DNA of 64,000 nt, from contig NC_090022.1 in the NCBI RefSeq assembly GCF_037176765.1, forward strand, positions 88,423,891 to 88,487,890, written 5' to 3'. The stretch comes from Anolis sagrei (Eukaryota; Chordata; Lepidosauria; Squamata; Anolidae). Numbering within the stretch: the stretch's first letter is position 1; each line of letters begins with the position of its first letter. The notes under the pieces are model-generated. The model saw nothing but the letters and a program-made list of their open reading frames with translations. It was not told the origin of the DNA and made no database searches. This document shows, in pieces, positions 11,456 through 27,029 of this stretch. The position numbers and the translations under genes are program-made.

Positions 11456-11915
11456 TGCCCTACATTACATTGTTATCATTTTGAGACCAGTTGGCCCAAG
11501 TGACCTTTGAACTAGACAGTGGGGAAACTATGTCTGAACCACAGAATTATGCCAGTTGCCAACAGAAGGAGGACTCGGATGTCATGAATGCGCAAGCTCT
11601 GAAAGAATTAGTAACATTCACTAAATGCATCCAACACTTGAAGGAGGAGGTCACACATGGGGAAAAAACTTTTGACTGACATATCTCAGCCAGCCAAAGT
11701 GATGAAAAACTGTTGAATACCAACTCCACATGTTAAGAATGATAACAAACCAATTGACTCATGTGCTCTTCCTGTTTTAAGGAAGAGCCCCAACTTGAGA
11801 ACCAAGGTATTCTTAACCGTTAGCTGAGGTCCTATCCTCATTCGTATAACAATAACTTTCAAGTTTCAAAAATCATTAGCATTGTCTGTGTTTTTTACTT
11901 CCCTTTTTATAGTAA

Positions 11916-12116
11916 AGGTAAAAGTTTTCCCCTGACATTAAGTCCAGTCGTGTCCGACTCTGGGGGTTGGTGCTCATCACCATTTCTAAGCCAAAGAGCC
12001 GGCGTTGTCTGTAGACACCTCCAAGGTCATGTGGCTGGCATGACTGCATGGAGCGCCGTTACCTACCCACCAGAGCAGTACCTATTGATCTACACACATT
12101 TACATGTTTTCGAACT
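11916..12116 (-). mobile_element. tRNA-derived SINE with BovB-like tail, antisense, partial
   Basis: CCTGACATTAAGTCCAGTCG then TGTCCGACTCTGGGGG is the antisense of the AGAGTCGGACACGACTGGAC tail. The body then runs to TTTACATGTTTTCGAACTG, where a hAT copy abuts. Confidence 0.75.
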
Positions 12117-12124
12117 GCTGAAAG

Positions 12125-12652
12125 TAGGGCTGGGCGGTTTCATTTCGTTAATTCGTAATTCGTTAATAATTCGTTATTTTTTTCAATTACAAAACGATAA
12201 CGAACCATTCTGGAGCAATTTTTTAAAAAAACGAATTTTTAAGCACGTTTTGCAAATGCTTCGTATTTTGTTATTGTATTCGTTTCGTTATTGTTCTGAG
12301 GTCGTTTCGTTATTATTTCCACATGTCTGGGGCAAGTTTTTTGTTTAATTAGTGAAAAAAAATTATAATATCACACCAACAGTCAACAACAGAGGGAGAG
12401 GGAAGCTTCAGAAGTTTTTGGAGGTTTTTTAGCATATTTCGCGGTTGCGTCCGCCATTAACGAATCGATTCGTTATTGTTTCGGAAATCGATTCGTTAAT
12501 GTTTTGTAATTGTTTTCACATTTACGAAATTTCGTAAATACCGAACTTTTTAAAGGGAAAATTTTGTAATTATTTTAAATATAAAAAAAAAAAAAAAAAC
12601 CCAAATACAAATCGATTTTAGAAACAAATTTTTCCGTTGTTACCCAGGCCTA
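12125..12652. mobile_element. Nonautonomous hAT element, AT-rich, perfect 8-bp duplication
   Basis: The ends are TAGGGCTGGG and the complement of CCCAGGCCTA. GCTGAAAG flanks both sides (12117-12124, 12653-12660). The interior repeats TTCGTTA/TTCGTAA words on both strands and has no useful open frame. Confidence 0.88.
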
Positions 12653-13344
12653 GCTGAAAGCCTTAGAGAAATGTCTCATACAAGTGATGGCAAACTACCA
12701 TCTAGTGGAGCTATTTAGTATTGCAAATAGACCTCTACGAGTCTAGTTTTAAACCCGTTAAAATGGGAAAGCATCAGGTTGTTTTATATGGAACGCTTTG
12801 CTCTTTCAATGCATATTCTGAGATCGAAGCGCAGGTACATTGTGTGCATGTTGCATGTACGCTCCCTATTCAGTGACACCTTTAACATTCATCCAGGAAG
12901 ACCAAAACATTAATAGTGTATGGAAATATTTAAAAGACACACAAGAAAAGCCTTCCTAAACCATACTGAAACACCAGCTTTGTTTCTTTGGTAGCAAATC
13001 AAGATGTCCATGTTGAAGCCTGCATTGTTCCCAGTGACTGATAAGTCAGGCTTTGTTAATCTCTGTCCCTAAAACGCAGGACATAGCCAAAATGACTAGT
13101 TACCACTGGCAGCTTTATCCTCCATTAATTGGACTGATCACTTTTAACAGCCATCTAAATTGATGGCTATGTATTATAGCAGCAAATTCCACAGTTTCAC
13201 TTTGTTTGTTTTAAGAAATAATTCTAATTGTCTTTTCTTAATTTTCTACAATTCAGTATCAGTAGAGGACTCTGCATGTTGTGTTTCTGGATACACCAGA
13301 CTATATTTCTTATTCTATAAGTTCTAGAATTTCACTGGCTATTT

Positions 13345-13880
13345 TAGAATCATAGAGTTGGAAGAGACCTCATGGGCCATCCAGTCCAACCCCCTGCATA
13401 GAAGCAGGAAAATTGCATTCAAAGCACCCTGGCAGATGGCCATCCAGCCTCTGTTTAAAAGCTTCCAAAGAAGGAGGCTCCGCCACACTCCAGGGCAGAG
13501 AGTTCCACTGCTGAACAGCTCTCACAGTTAGAAAGTTCTTCTTAATGTTCAGGTGGAATCTACTTTGCTGTAGTTTGAAGCCATTGTTCCATGTCCTAGT
13601 CTCCAGGGCAGCAGAAAACAAGTTGCTCCCTCCTTCCTATGACTTCCCCTCACATATTTATCCATGGCAATCATGTCTCCTCACAGCCTTCTTTTCTGCA
13701 GACTAAACATGCCTTGCTCTTTAAGGCACTCCTCATAGGGCTTGTTGTCCAGACCCTTGATCATTTTAGCTGCCCTTCTCTGGATACATTCCAACTTGTC
13801 AACATCTACTTTAAATTGTGGTGCCCAAAATTGGACACAGTATTCCAGGTGTGTTCTGACCAAGGGATAATAGAGGGCTG
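13345..13880 (-). mobile_element. CR1 LINE, 3' end of ORF2
   Basis: Minus-strand frames give [20 protein letters not shown] and NFLTVRAVQQWNSLPWSV, then SLEAFKQRLDGHLPG, which are CR1 C-terminal hallmarks. The 3' terminus at 13345 carries the AGAATCATAGAGTTGG signature. It is truncated at its 5' side, with the frame split in pieces. Confidence 0.9.
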
Positions 13881-14772
13881 GGAAATTATGGGAGCTATAA
13901 TTTAACTTTCAAATATTTAAATTTTCAAAGCTCAGAGTGAACTGAAGGTACATCAGAAAGTATCAGAAAATGGATTTGTCTTTCTTGCCTATGGAGAAAG
14001 AATGAAACTTAACAGGTGATAAATTTACCATATGGCAATATTTCCATCTCATCTTCCCACAGTGATGTGAGCACATTCCTTTTTGGACAAATTAAATTAA
14101 TATTTCAGCATATTAGTGATGTCGTGATGAACTCTATAAAACTTATCTTCAAATCATAGCTCAATGCGAATGAACGCAAAACTTTTACTTTAGGAGAATG
14201 AGAAGGGAACGTCCTAACAGTGATAATTCCTTTGAGTTATTCTACAAACAATCATACTCTGTGTTTCTTATACTGTACAGTCACTTAGCATCACAAGTTA
14301 CATTTCCCTGTCAATTGTCAAAGATTAAACATTTCTGTTATGTGACTGTCCCTTAATGAAGTCAGATCATATTTAATTGTGACATGAATGGTAAATATTT
14401 TCAAGATACACTTTTTGAATGTGCCATTCTTTTTGTATCCACATATTTAACTTCTAAATTCAATTACCATGTACAAAACAGTTTATTGTGAGGTTGTAAA
14501 TTAGACACTGTATGAAAATAACATTCCCTGCTGACATACAACAAAAGTGTATATTTTTTGGCAAACTGTCACATTTTTATTGGACACAGGTTGTGTAGTT
14601 CCTTTGGGGAATGGCAAAAGGTAGATTTGATTAGTTTCAGAGCATTGCTTCTTAAGAAAACATTCCTGCTGCACCAAGAAAGAAAAGTGCTATTTTTTAA
14701 AATGGGTGAGCCAAGGCAATTCAACTTAAAACCGCACAACAGGAAATGCCAGCTACATCTTCAGGTCCACCT

Positions 14773-17509
<2,737 letters not shown>

Positions 17510-18212
17510 TTAAAATATCTCTAGATCACATCTTTTGGGAAGTATAACCTATTATATAAAGGTATTACATCACAAAACCTTATGAATTCATTATATCTTG
17601 AAACAGCAAAACACAACAGAGCAAAGGAAGATCTTATGCTCAAATCAAGAATCAGAGTTATGAAACAAAGAAATGTTTTTAAAATGAAATGAAAAGCAAA
17701 ATGATAGCTCAGAACAACCTGGTTTTTGATAATTTCTAGAATCTCTTTGGACAATGAAGGGCAAGTCATACTCCATTGTTTGCAGTAAGATTAAAACCTC
17801 CCCGTTTCCTTTAGACATCAAAACCACAAAGTAAATGCCTGGATTAGCTACACTGAACAATTGTGGGTAACAAAAGAATGACAGATGCGTGGATGGCTTT
17901 GTTCCCCTCACCCTTCCCTGTGCTCAGCACCACGCGTCATGCAGAATGATTTCTCATTACATAAACATTCCAGCATTAAACACAATACCTTTTTCACAGG
18001 CTTTGTGCTAACTGCTGGTGATTTCTTCCAAAAGCTGTGGAACATAAATACATCCTATGGGAGTGGTGTTGCAACCAGGAATGAATCTGACACAGACTTT
18101 ACCAGCAAAAAATTGTCCTTTAAAGCCTATTGTGACAAGCTACATGACTACATGACTCTACTGCTTTTCACATTGTGATGGCACAAATGATACTAAAGCC
18201 ACATGCAGTTAC

Positions 18213-18290
18213 CTGTCCTGCTTCTCTCTCCTCCGCTGCCTTTTGACGGTCTGAGCCAGCATGGGCTTGAAAAGGGCGTGCGAATCCCTC
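18213..18290 (-). other. Probable noncoding first exon of the beta-thymosin gene
   Basis: Read on the minus strand, the stretch ends CAGGACAG followed by a GTAACT donor whose first intron base is 18212. It lies 776 bases upstream of the coding exon's acceptor, the usual layout of a thymosin gene with a 5' UTR exon. The 5' end near 18290 is approximate: a poly-C tract and an AT-rich TATA-like patch (about 18325-18340) lie just upstream. It is inferred from splice signal and position only. Confidence 0.55.
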
Positions 18291-18604
18291 CCCCCCCCCC
18301 ACCACCACCACTCTCAGCCCACCTCAATTAATATTGATAAGCTTGCAGCAAGTGTACTTCAGCAAATGACAACTTATTATTTCACACAGCAGGCAGGGCA
18401 TAGCTGGGGGTGGGGACCTAGGAGGAATGCCCACCTGCACAATGAAAAAGCAGAAAAAGAGAGCCACACTCTGCCTGGAATACCTCTCTCCCCATATGTC
18501 CATCTTATAAAAATAGAATGTCTACATGTTTTGAGGAAGACATTTCAGGCCAAGATAAGGGTTTCTACCTAAGGCATGTGATTTATGAATTGGCGAACAT
18601 TGAC

Positions 18605-18812
18605 CACAAGATGGTTTTATTGCTGCTATTGTATTAATTTGACTGTTTGACTAGTTATAATTGTTGTTGTTATACTGTATTTTGTATATTGTATTTTGTG
18701 AACTGTTGGGCATTGAATTGTGCCTTTTGTAAGCCGCCCTGAGTCCCCCCTAGGGGGTTGAGAAGAGCAGGGTATAAGCACTCGAAATAAATAAATAAAT
18801 AAATAAATAAAT
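18605..18812 (+). repeat. L2-like LINE 3' end
   Basis: GTAAGCCGCCCTGAGTCCCC ... AGAAGAGCAGGGTATAAGCA is followed by an (AAAT)n tail. Confidence 0.65.
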
Positions 18813-19027
18813 GATCCCAAGCTCTATGATATGTGAGAGACAAAGACTAATCTAGCCACTAATCAGAGCTAGAAATCTTTGGTCTCCCTCAAACTTGCAC
18901 AGGGTAGCAGTAAATTGGGATGTCAAAAACATTGTATGCCTGGCAGAATGGAAAATACTTGCCTGCTTTTTAGGCCTCTTTTAATATTTATTTATATCTG
19001 CTTATATAATATTAGCTGATGTGAGTT

Positions 19028-19135
19028 TGGGTTGTTCTAGGTTTTTTCGGGCTATATGGCCATGGTCTAGAGGCATTCTCTCCTGACGTTTCGCCTGCAT
19101 CTATGGCATTCATCCTCAGAGGTAGTGAGGTGAGG
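19028..19135 (+). repeat. Unclassified repeat (GACGTTTCGCCTGCATCTATGG-type), one half
   Basis: It shares GGTTTTTTCGGGCTATATGG and CTGACGTTTCGCCTGCATCT with 30308-30535, 37975-38160 and 51735-51975, so it is a repeat family whose fuller copies are inverted. Confidence 0.55.
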
Positions 19136-19448
19136 CGAGTTTATTTTTTTTTAAAGATCCAGATTACTGAGCATAAATCTATTACCAGTCAACACAGGCT
19201 ACAGGAATTATCTTTCTTGCATACTTGTTCATTGGAGGAGGGCATTTAGCCCACCTGGTGAAAATGAGGATACTCTACCATTCTCTCCCACACCACTTGT
19301 GTGGTTCACAGCTGCAGCAGGGGTGGCTTATAGTCATCACTGACACCAGAGTTTTTTTGCACTATCTACTCAACACTGGGATCCATTTTCTTAAACAAAG
19401 GAGTCTGGTTGCTACCCAGTATTTGTTGTCCTCTGAAAAGCTTTAAAG

Positions 19449-20090
19449 CAGTGTTTCTCAACCTAGGAGTGCGGACCCCTGTGGGGGCCATGAGGGGGTT
19501 TCAGAAGGGTCACCAAAGACCACCAGAGAACACATATTTCTTAGGGTCATAGGAATCTTTTTGACAGAGAAGGCTGAAGATCTCTCCACCTGTCCCTCTT
19601 TCCATTTTGAGGAACAGACGGCAAATCCTCCCACCAAAAGCCCTCCTCCTTCTCTCTCGATGTAGGTGAACTACAACTCCAAAACTAAAGGTCAATGCTC
19701 ACCAAACCCTTTCTGTATTTTCTGTTAGTCTTGAGAGTTTTGTGTGCCAAGTTCAGTTCAATTCCATTGTTGCTGGAGTTTGGAATGCTCTTTGATTGTA
19801 GGCAAACTATAAATACCACAACTACAACTTTCAAATGACAAAATCACACCCACCCACCCACCCCCAAAAACCCCAACAGTATTCAAATTTGGGTGTATTG
19901 GGTATTTCTGCCAAATTTGGTCCTGTGAATGAAAATATGTCCTGCATGTCAGATATTTACATTACGATTCATAAAAGTAGCAAAATTACTGTTATGAAGT
20001 AGCAACAAAAATAATTTAATGGCTGGGGGTCACCACAACATAAGGAACTGTATTAAGGGGTCACAGCATTATGAAGGTTGAGAACCACTG
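19449..20090. mobile_element. Nonautonomous hAT element, 642 bp
   Basis: The ends are CAGTGTTTCTCAACCT and the complement of AGGTTGAGAACCACTG (one mismatch). The flanks CTTTAAAG and CTTTTGAG are an 8-bp duplication with two differences. No intact transposase frame is present. The GGGGTCACCACAACAT words near the right end are typical of this widespread hAT group. Confidence 0.85.
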
Positions 20091-21178
20091 CTTTTGAGCA
20101 ATATAGCCTCCAACTCAATCACTCTTAAATGCCCAACCCAATGCTGAGGAGCTCATTATTAATCTTGGTTGACAAAAGATCAACAGGCAATGAGGCAGAT
20201 TTGAGGATCGCTAGAGCTGAGATTGAGTAGACTACAGAACAAGCATGACCAAAGATTAATAAACCCCTCATCATGCCTAGCAAGTTAGCAAAAAAAGGCA
20301 TAGTATGCCTCTAATATTGTTTTCTCAAAATGTCACTCAGCAGAGTTAAACTGAGTTGTGAGGATCCCGTTGAGCTCAGGCTCAAACATATCATCAGTTG
20401 TTTGCAGACCTGTCTGTTAAGCATTTCAAGGAAAAGGTGTCAAATGAGAAATTCCATATTCACTCAGATTTCCTGAGGTTTGGTGGCTGTCCAGTCAAGA
20501 ATTGGATAAGCAACCCCTTCTGGATGGGGAGGCACTCTCCTAAAGGAGCAGGTGAATAGCTTGAGAATATTCGTAGACCCAACTTTGTCACTGGATGGCT
20601 AAAGTAGATTCTGTAGCTTGACTTGGTGACAACAGCATACATTTCAATGGCTGAGAGCAGACTGCTTTTCCTTTCTATACTCTACCACCAAGAGAAAAAA
20701 GGGGCTTCTGTGGAAAGATCTTTTGAATGCATGACATAGATCTTCCTTCCCACAAAGGTTGGTCTACTAAGGTGAAGTCTCATTCTACCACCCACTTCTC
20801 CCCTTTTCTAATGTAAGGTCTCTGCTAAATGTCATCAGAATGAGATGGCACAGTCCTGAGACAATAGAATAGACTGTGTCACTTTACACTACTAATGAGG
20901 GGATGCGACTGTTCTCCTACATTTTAAAATAATCTTTCCTGACATGTTACATAAAGTGGTCTGGCTAGAACAATATTCTTAATCTGTATCAAGTTATATT
21001 TTCCAAGAAGCATTTATGCCAGTAAGCATCCAGAAATGGTATCCTTCATAGCAGTTGATGTAGAGTACTCTATGCTACATCTCCAAATTCTGCTGAATGA
21101 GTGGACCTAGTCTGAGACATTTTTTTCCTTTTGTATCACTCCATCCTCTCACTGCTTTGCAAAGACAAATTCCTATAG

Positions 21179-21286
21179 ACTGGCCTTCCAGGTGTTTTGG
21201 ACTTCAGCTCCCACAATTCCTAACAGCTGGGATTTCTGGGAGTTGAAGTCCAAAACACCTGGAGGGCAGAAGTTTGCTCATGCCTG
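21179..21286. mobile_element. hAT-like palindromic MITE, left end shortened
   Basis: The arms CCAGGTGTTTTGGACTTCAG and the complement CTGAAGTCCAAAACACCTGG type surround AATTCCTAACAGCTGG. The right end is CAAACTTCTGCCC-like in complement, ending GCCTG. CTATAG occurs on both sides. Confidence 0.65.
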
Positions 21287-22204
21287 CTATAGCTTGGCAA
21301 ATAGCAGAAGGAACTACCAGTATTTAACCAAATTCCATTTATGGAAATATCTGTTTGAGGGGGTGAAACCTATGTGCATAATCATGAGCACACTGGGAAA
21401 AGGAGGACTCCAATAAATTCGGAAATAATACTTCCCACCTCTTTACTATGAAGTAAAGGGGAAGGGCAGGGAGGGGATTACCCTACAATTCTATTGCTCG
21501 CTGCAATCCCAATGTTACAAAAATTGAAGGAGAACTAAGCTTTCATGCCAGTATGTTACAGCTGGTAAAAAAACTACCATCACATTTTGTTCTTTCAGTA
21601 CACATTTCCAAGGCAGGGAGAGTTTCAAAACTACTTCTACTAACTTTCCAGAAAGGGGTGAAAGGGGAGGATCTCATCCTTCTTCCAAGTGTTTTTCACT
21701 GGACTGGATGGGAGGTATCTAACATACCTCCCATCCCTTCTCTTTATTAGCCATCCTCTAGTTTGCCCCTATGATTCTTGGTCTGACAGAAAGGTGTACA
21801 TAATTTCTGGCAGGGGGATTGTTTTGACTATATCCTTCCAAAATCTAGAATGATATAAAGGATTTTTAGACCAATAAAGGATGCAAAAATGTCCAACAAT
21901 TTTTTAGACCAATAAAGGATGCTTTTGAAATCTCCAGAGCTCTTCATTGAGGTTCAGATTTCACAACTATGTGTTTTGGTTTTTGGAAGAATAATTTGGT
22001 TGTTTTGTTTTACTTTCCCAGTTTACCTTCTATGAAATTGGTGTTTTTGACTGGCTGTTCCATGATAGACATACCACTGCTGTGGAAGCCAAAGCTTATA
22101 ATTATAGTTCAAGTGGATGTAATGTTAGCTCCTGATTGCCCAGTGTTAATGAATATCTTTCTATTTGTTCAGCCTGAGAATGTGGACAGGATCTTTGGAG
22201 ATGT

Positions 22205-22820
22205 GTTCTAGACCACTGGCTCATTAAACAGGCCAGAGGGGGGCTGGCTGAGTGGGTCAGGGAAGTGATTAATGCCTCTTTGCATCAAAGAAGTATTCTA
22301 GCATGTCTCAAAGGGGCCGTGGTAAGACCTCTTCTAAAGAAGCATTCCCTGGATACTGCTGTGTGACAACTATTGAACAGTTTCCAATCTTCCATTTCTG
22401 GGCAAGGTGCTAGAGTGTGTGATGGCTTCTTAACTCCAAGTATTCATGGATGGTGCAAATTATCTAGATCTATTTTAGTCTGGTTTCAGACCTGGTTGTG
22501 GGACAATGACAGCTTGGTTGCCTTAGTGGATGATCTATGCAGGGAACTGGACAGGGGAAGTGTGTTCCTGCTGATTCTGCTGGACCTCTCAGTAACTTTC
22601 AATACCATCAACCATGGGATCCTTCTGGGTTACCTTTCTGAGGTGAGGCTTGGAGGTACTATTCTTCAGTGGCTCTGTGCTTTCCTGGAGAGTCAGTTCA
22701 TAAGATGGTGCTGGGGGGGGGGGGGTGTCCTGCTTCACTCCTTGGCCATTGGCCTGTGGAGTCCCGTAGGGTTCACTCCCATCCCCCATGCTATTTAACA
22801 TCTACATCAAACTTTTGTAC
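22205..22820 (+). mobile_element. L2/CR1-group LINE fragment, reverse transcriptase finger/palm part
   Basis: Translated blocks include GSVFLLILLDLSVTFNTINH and GILLGYLSEVRL, matching the LDLSAAFDTINHxILLxRL segment of L2-group reverse transcriptases. The upstream part resembles LKKxxLDP..NYRPxSNLPFLGKVLE. It is broken in several frames, with a G homopolymer at 22712-22724. Confidence 0.8.
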
Positions 22821-22824
22821 TATT

Positions 22825-24635
22825 AAAGTGAGTGTGCCAACTGTACCCACACAGAGGTTACATACAGGTAACGTATTATTGGATATCCCTTCTGCAGCTA
22901 CCCCAATCAAATGGCCATATAGTCTTAGATAATTCAAAAGTCACATATGAGTTTAAAGAAGACACAGACCAGAATATCAGCTTTTACGATGACATCTAGG
23001 CATTAGTTATTATCATGTGATAGTGATGATAATTATGAGGAAATGTTTTGTGTAAGCTGAAGAGAGAAAAATGCTAGCTTACATAAAATAGTGGTGGAAA
23101 AATGTTTTCAAATGCAGCAAGAGAAAACAAGCTACATTTTCAAAATAGTTTAGTTTTAATATGATCTGCTAAGTTCAATAACAGAACAAAGAGCACAAGA
23201 GCTGTACTCTTGATTAGTACAGAAGTATGAGGTTCTGTACAATACTGAGCTCAGTCCGCCTTAAAACAACCGCCACCCTGTACAGTGTTTGCCAAGTTAT
23301 TCTAATACTTAAATGATGGTGAGATAATTTCATTACTAATATCATAAAATATTACAATCACATTTATCACGTTGCTAGGGTTTCTGGGGCGGGAAGCAAG
23401 GGACAAAGTTCTCCAAAGCAAGCAATGAGTTTGCAGCAGACCAGACACTCTGGCAGATCAGAACAATTGCAGTTGTGTCAATAAGCTGATACAAGTGATT
23501 TTTAAATCACATTAGTATTGTCTTGGAATAACACATCCACTCAATAGAAAAAGCAATTTTGTTTTTTAAAATATGTGCTGCATTTTCTGTTCCAAAGAGT
23601 TGAAACCCTGAATTTTAGCTTTCAAAAGAAACATTTAGAAAAATAGGATTTGCCAATCAAATTTCTGTATTTTTAATCCATAGAGGGAAAAACAAGGTTT
23701 CAGTACCCGAGTCTAAGATATAACCAGGTTCCTTTCATGCCTGAGTTTATTGCAAATTTGCTCAAAAAGATTTCTATCAGACTAGAAAAACAGAGCAAGA
23801 TCATCTTCCTAGAAAAGGATCTTATTCCTTCTCGTGTCTTTTGTTCTGTGTTGTTGCCAGCAAAAATATTTCATCTTGGGAACAGAAACAGGTTCCCACA
23901 CAAAAAGACAATGAGTCGTGGGTGTGTAGAAGAGGCAGCATGTGGGTCATGTTGCTCCATGTTTCTGACCTTTGTCCCCCAGTTCCTCTTCTTGCCACTA
24001 CCAATCTGGATTTGCTTGAGTTAAAACTATAGGCCCTTTGTCTTGAGGCGGAAGCCCCAGTGCAGATGGCTGCTTGTCTCTGGCAGTCATCCTTAAGTCA
24101 AATCAAAGTCCACCCCACCCTCTGTCCATCCAGCCTGGCTTAACATGGGTGCAGTAGTATTATATCCTACAGTAAACAAAGGAAGGATGTAGCTAGTCCC
24201 ATTGTGGTTTTGTTTGCTTTAGAATCCCAGTGGCTGAGGGACTTCATGCCGTCCAAAAAAGAGTAGCTGTCCAGTAACACAAAATAATGCCAGACTATGA
24301 CATGGTCAAGGAATCTATTACACCAAATTATTGAGGGGAAAAAATCAGGAATGATGTATAAATCTTGTATGTCAATAAATCTTGCAGGTGACATCTTACG
24401 TATTTGGGTCTTTTTATTTATTATAAATAGTTTTACCTTACTCTTCAGCTATTACGGGGCTCTGAGAATGACATACATAAGGGTTCATTAAAAAAAACCC
24501 ACCCGGGTCCCCTGTCATTTTATCATACACACTTGTTACTATAAAAGTCCTCAAACTTATGTTATGCCAGACAACTCTCATATTCTATTCACATGACAAT
24601 TTAGTTCTACTTCTCATGTTCCAAATTTGACATGG
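22825..24635. other. Intergenic stretch with no recognised gene or repeat
   Basis: No supported exon or named repeat was found; small open frames here show no family resemblance. Confidence 0.4.
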
Positions 24636-24644
24636 CCACTCCAG

Positions 24645-24895
24645 CCTGTGACCGAGCGTGCTGTTGAAGTTTGAGCATTGGACAATTACTCTGGAGATCA
24701 GAGTTTGAATCCATGATCAACCCGGAAAACCCACTGGGCGACCTTGGGCAAGACACACTCTCTTAGCCTCAGAAGATGGCAAAACCAGTACCCCTCTGAA
24801 CAAATCTTGCTGAGAAAACCGAATGAGAAGGTAACCTTGGGACCACTTTAAGTTGGAAATGACCTGAAGGCATACAGCAGCAACAACTCAAACCT
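24645..24895 (+). mobile_element. Sauria SINE
   Basis: The body GACCTTGGGCAAGACACACT then CTCTTAGCCTCAGAAGATGG is followed by CCTCTGAACAAATCTTGCTG and the tail TTGGAAATGACCTGAAGGCA then CAGCAGCAACAAC. Confidence 0.85.
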
Positions 24896-25154
24896 GTAAT
24901 GTGTGGCTGGAACAAATTTGTTTTCAACTGAATTTATCTGGTAAGCAAATGCAGTAATATCTGGGAAGAGAAATCCCATTCTGTGTATTTAATTTATTGT
25001 CTGATTCACGAATTTATTGTACAACTCTTTCCAGTGAAATCTTAAAAGTGCATTTAAGAAGTTTAAAACTCTTGCAGCCGAAGGAGTGAAGTGAGGAGGT
25101 GGATCACTGGGAAAGGGCTTTAAAAGGGGGCTGAGTATTTGCGGGTTTGTTTTG

Positions 25155-25215
25155 TGTGTTTCAGGAGCAACTTGAGAAACTGCAAGTCGCTTCTGGTGTG
25201 AGAGAATTGGCAGAC
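25155..25215 (+). repeat. Unclassified repeat, same family as 1540-1745
   Basis: It reads AACTTGAGAAACTGCAAGTC then GCTTCTGGTGTGAGAGAATTGG-like sequence. Confidence 0.5.
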
Positions 25216-25219
25216 AGTC

Positions 25220-26390
25220 GTTATAAGAGTTTGATTTAATGATCTCAAACTGATATAATTATTTTACATTTCGAGTGGGTAAATATTCCATAGTGTAAGT
25301 TATGCAGCTAATTTCCTCTTTTGTAGTTGACCTTGCATTTTTAATCTCTGAATAGCTTTCAGAAATTCAACAATTTAGTTACAGGTCTGCCAAAACCCCA
25401 AATGACAGATCAAATTCTACAAGCCACAATCCCAAAGAACTCAAAAACCACCAGAAGGAACGCACCTATCAGCAAATAAGAAGTGTAAAGCTATCCAACT
25501 CATCTTTGTATTAAAAGCATCCCCAAAGTATTTGATCTAAAATTTCTCATATCACAGATATATCACAAGGAGCCACCCCCACCTGTGGTACCAGAAGAGG
25601 TATTTTGAGCTGTACAGTGTTTTGTTAATGCTCGAAAAACTGCTTTGTTGTTACAATCAGCCTTTTTGCTGAACAAAATTGAAACTTCTGCCAAGATAGG
25701 ACAAAAGGAAAAAAGTACAGTACATCAAGTACCACCCAGTTCCTGATGGTGCTGCCACCTCTTAACAATATCTCTCTGAGGGCAGCTTTCAACTTCTGCA
25801 TAGGAGGAAAACACAAAAATATCAAGAAAAGGAATGTTATAGGACTCTCTCTCTTTTTACAGATAAAGCAGCAAATTAATTTCACACTATCCTGACACAG
25901 ACAAAGGCCAAGCCATGTTCCCATGAAACAAGGTTTTGTGTTTATAGACCAAATTCCATCAATCACCTCAGTCTTGCAAGCTAATCCTTTAATTTCAACA
26001 GTCTGTTATCCCAAAAAGGAATCTGAAAAATTAGCACATGGTCATATCTCACATCCTTAACTCACTTGGGCCCATAGGAAATCATCAACTTTGCTACCAT
26101 TATCAATAGCCAAATTAGTAAACTTTAAATCATTGTTATTCACTTAAATGTATGGTAGTGAATTTTTGAAAATTGATGATGTGCTAAGAATATTGCTTGT
26201 TTGCCTGTGTTTTTAGCTGTTGTCTTGTTTTAACTATGCTGTAAAACACCTTTGGTAGATATATCCATATATCTACCAAAGGATATAAAGCCATATCCTT
26301 TCTTCTCAAAGCACTATACTGCTGAAACCCTAACTTACATACATACATGCACACTCTCTCACATACAGTATGCTTAGCAGTTTAATTCCA
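25220..26390. other. Intergenic stretch, nothing recognised but a short hairpin
   Basis: A perfect inverted repeat with 16-bp arms (CCTTTGGTAGATATAT) and a 2-base spacer lies at 26249-26282. Otherwise no gene or named repeat is supported. Confidence 0.4.
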
Positions 26391-26420
26391 ATAAATATTG
26401 TTTCTAATTGATATGACTGG

Positions 26421-26445
26421 TAATGGATTTCCCCTTTGGTGTATG

Positions 26446-26524
<79 letters not shown>

Positions 26525-26548
26525 CCACCAAAGGGAGAATCCATTATC
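26421..26548. repeat. (CT)n(AT)n microsatellite framed by inverted repeats
   Basis: A CT tract (about 26452-26500) runs into an AT tract (about 26500-26524). The flanks GTAATGGATTTCCCCTTTGG and CCAAAGGGAGAATCCATTAT are inverted copies with few differences. Confidence 0.85.
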
Positions 26549-26611
26549 AACCATGGTACATACTGAACATACTGTATCTTCCTATCAAACATGAATTCAA
26601 ACTGCACGTGG

Positions 26612-27029
26612 AGGGGCCACGGTGGCGAAATGGGTTAAACTGCTGAGCTGCTGAACTTGCTGACTGGAAGGTTAGCAGTTCAAATCTGCAGGATGGGGTG
26701 AGCTCCTGCTGTTAGCCCCAGCTTCTGCCAACCTTGCAGTTTGAAAACATGCAAATGTGAGTAGATCAATTGGTACTGCCTCGGCAGGAAGGAAATGGCA
26801 CTCCATGCAGTCATGCCGGCCACATGACCTAAGAGGTGTCTACGGACAACAAAGGCTCTTCAGTTTGGAAATGGAGAAGAGCTGGAAGCCTTTATCTGTG
26901 TTATGGTTGTTTCTAGGCATTGAATATTTGCTTTGTGTTTGTGTATGCTGGAATCCACCCTAAGGCCCCTCGGGAAGATAGGTTGGAATACAATAGAGCT
27001 TATTATTATTATTATTATTATTATTATTT
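26612..27029 (+). mobile_element. tRNA-derived SINE, long (L2-tailed) form
   Basis: The head GGTGGCGAAATGGGTTAAAC, box B GGTTAGCAGTTCAAATC and body AACATGCAAATGTGAGTAGA lead to a tail GGCATTGAATATTTGCTTTG ... GGTTGGAATACAATAGAGC with (ATT)n. Confidence 0.85.

Noticed and set aside
11491-11679. 62-codon frame beginning MAQVTFELDSGET
   Set aside because: It reads somewhat protein-like and could be a transposase or processed-gene remnant, but I could not match it to a family, no splice context supports it and its surroundings are repeats.
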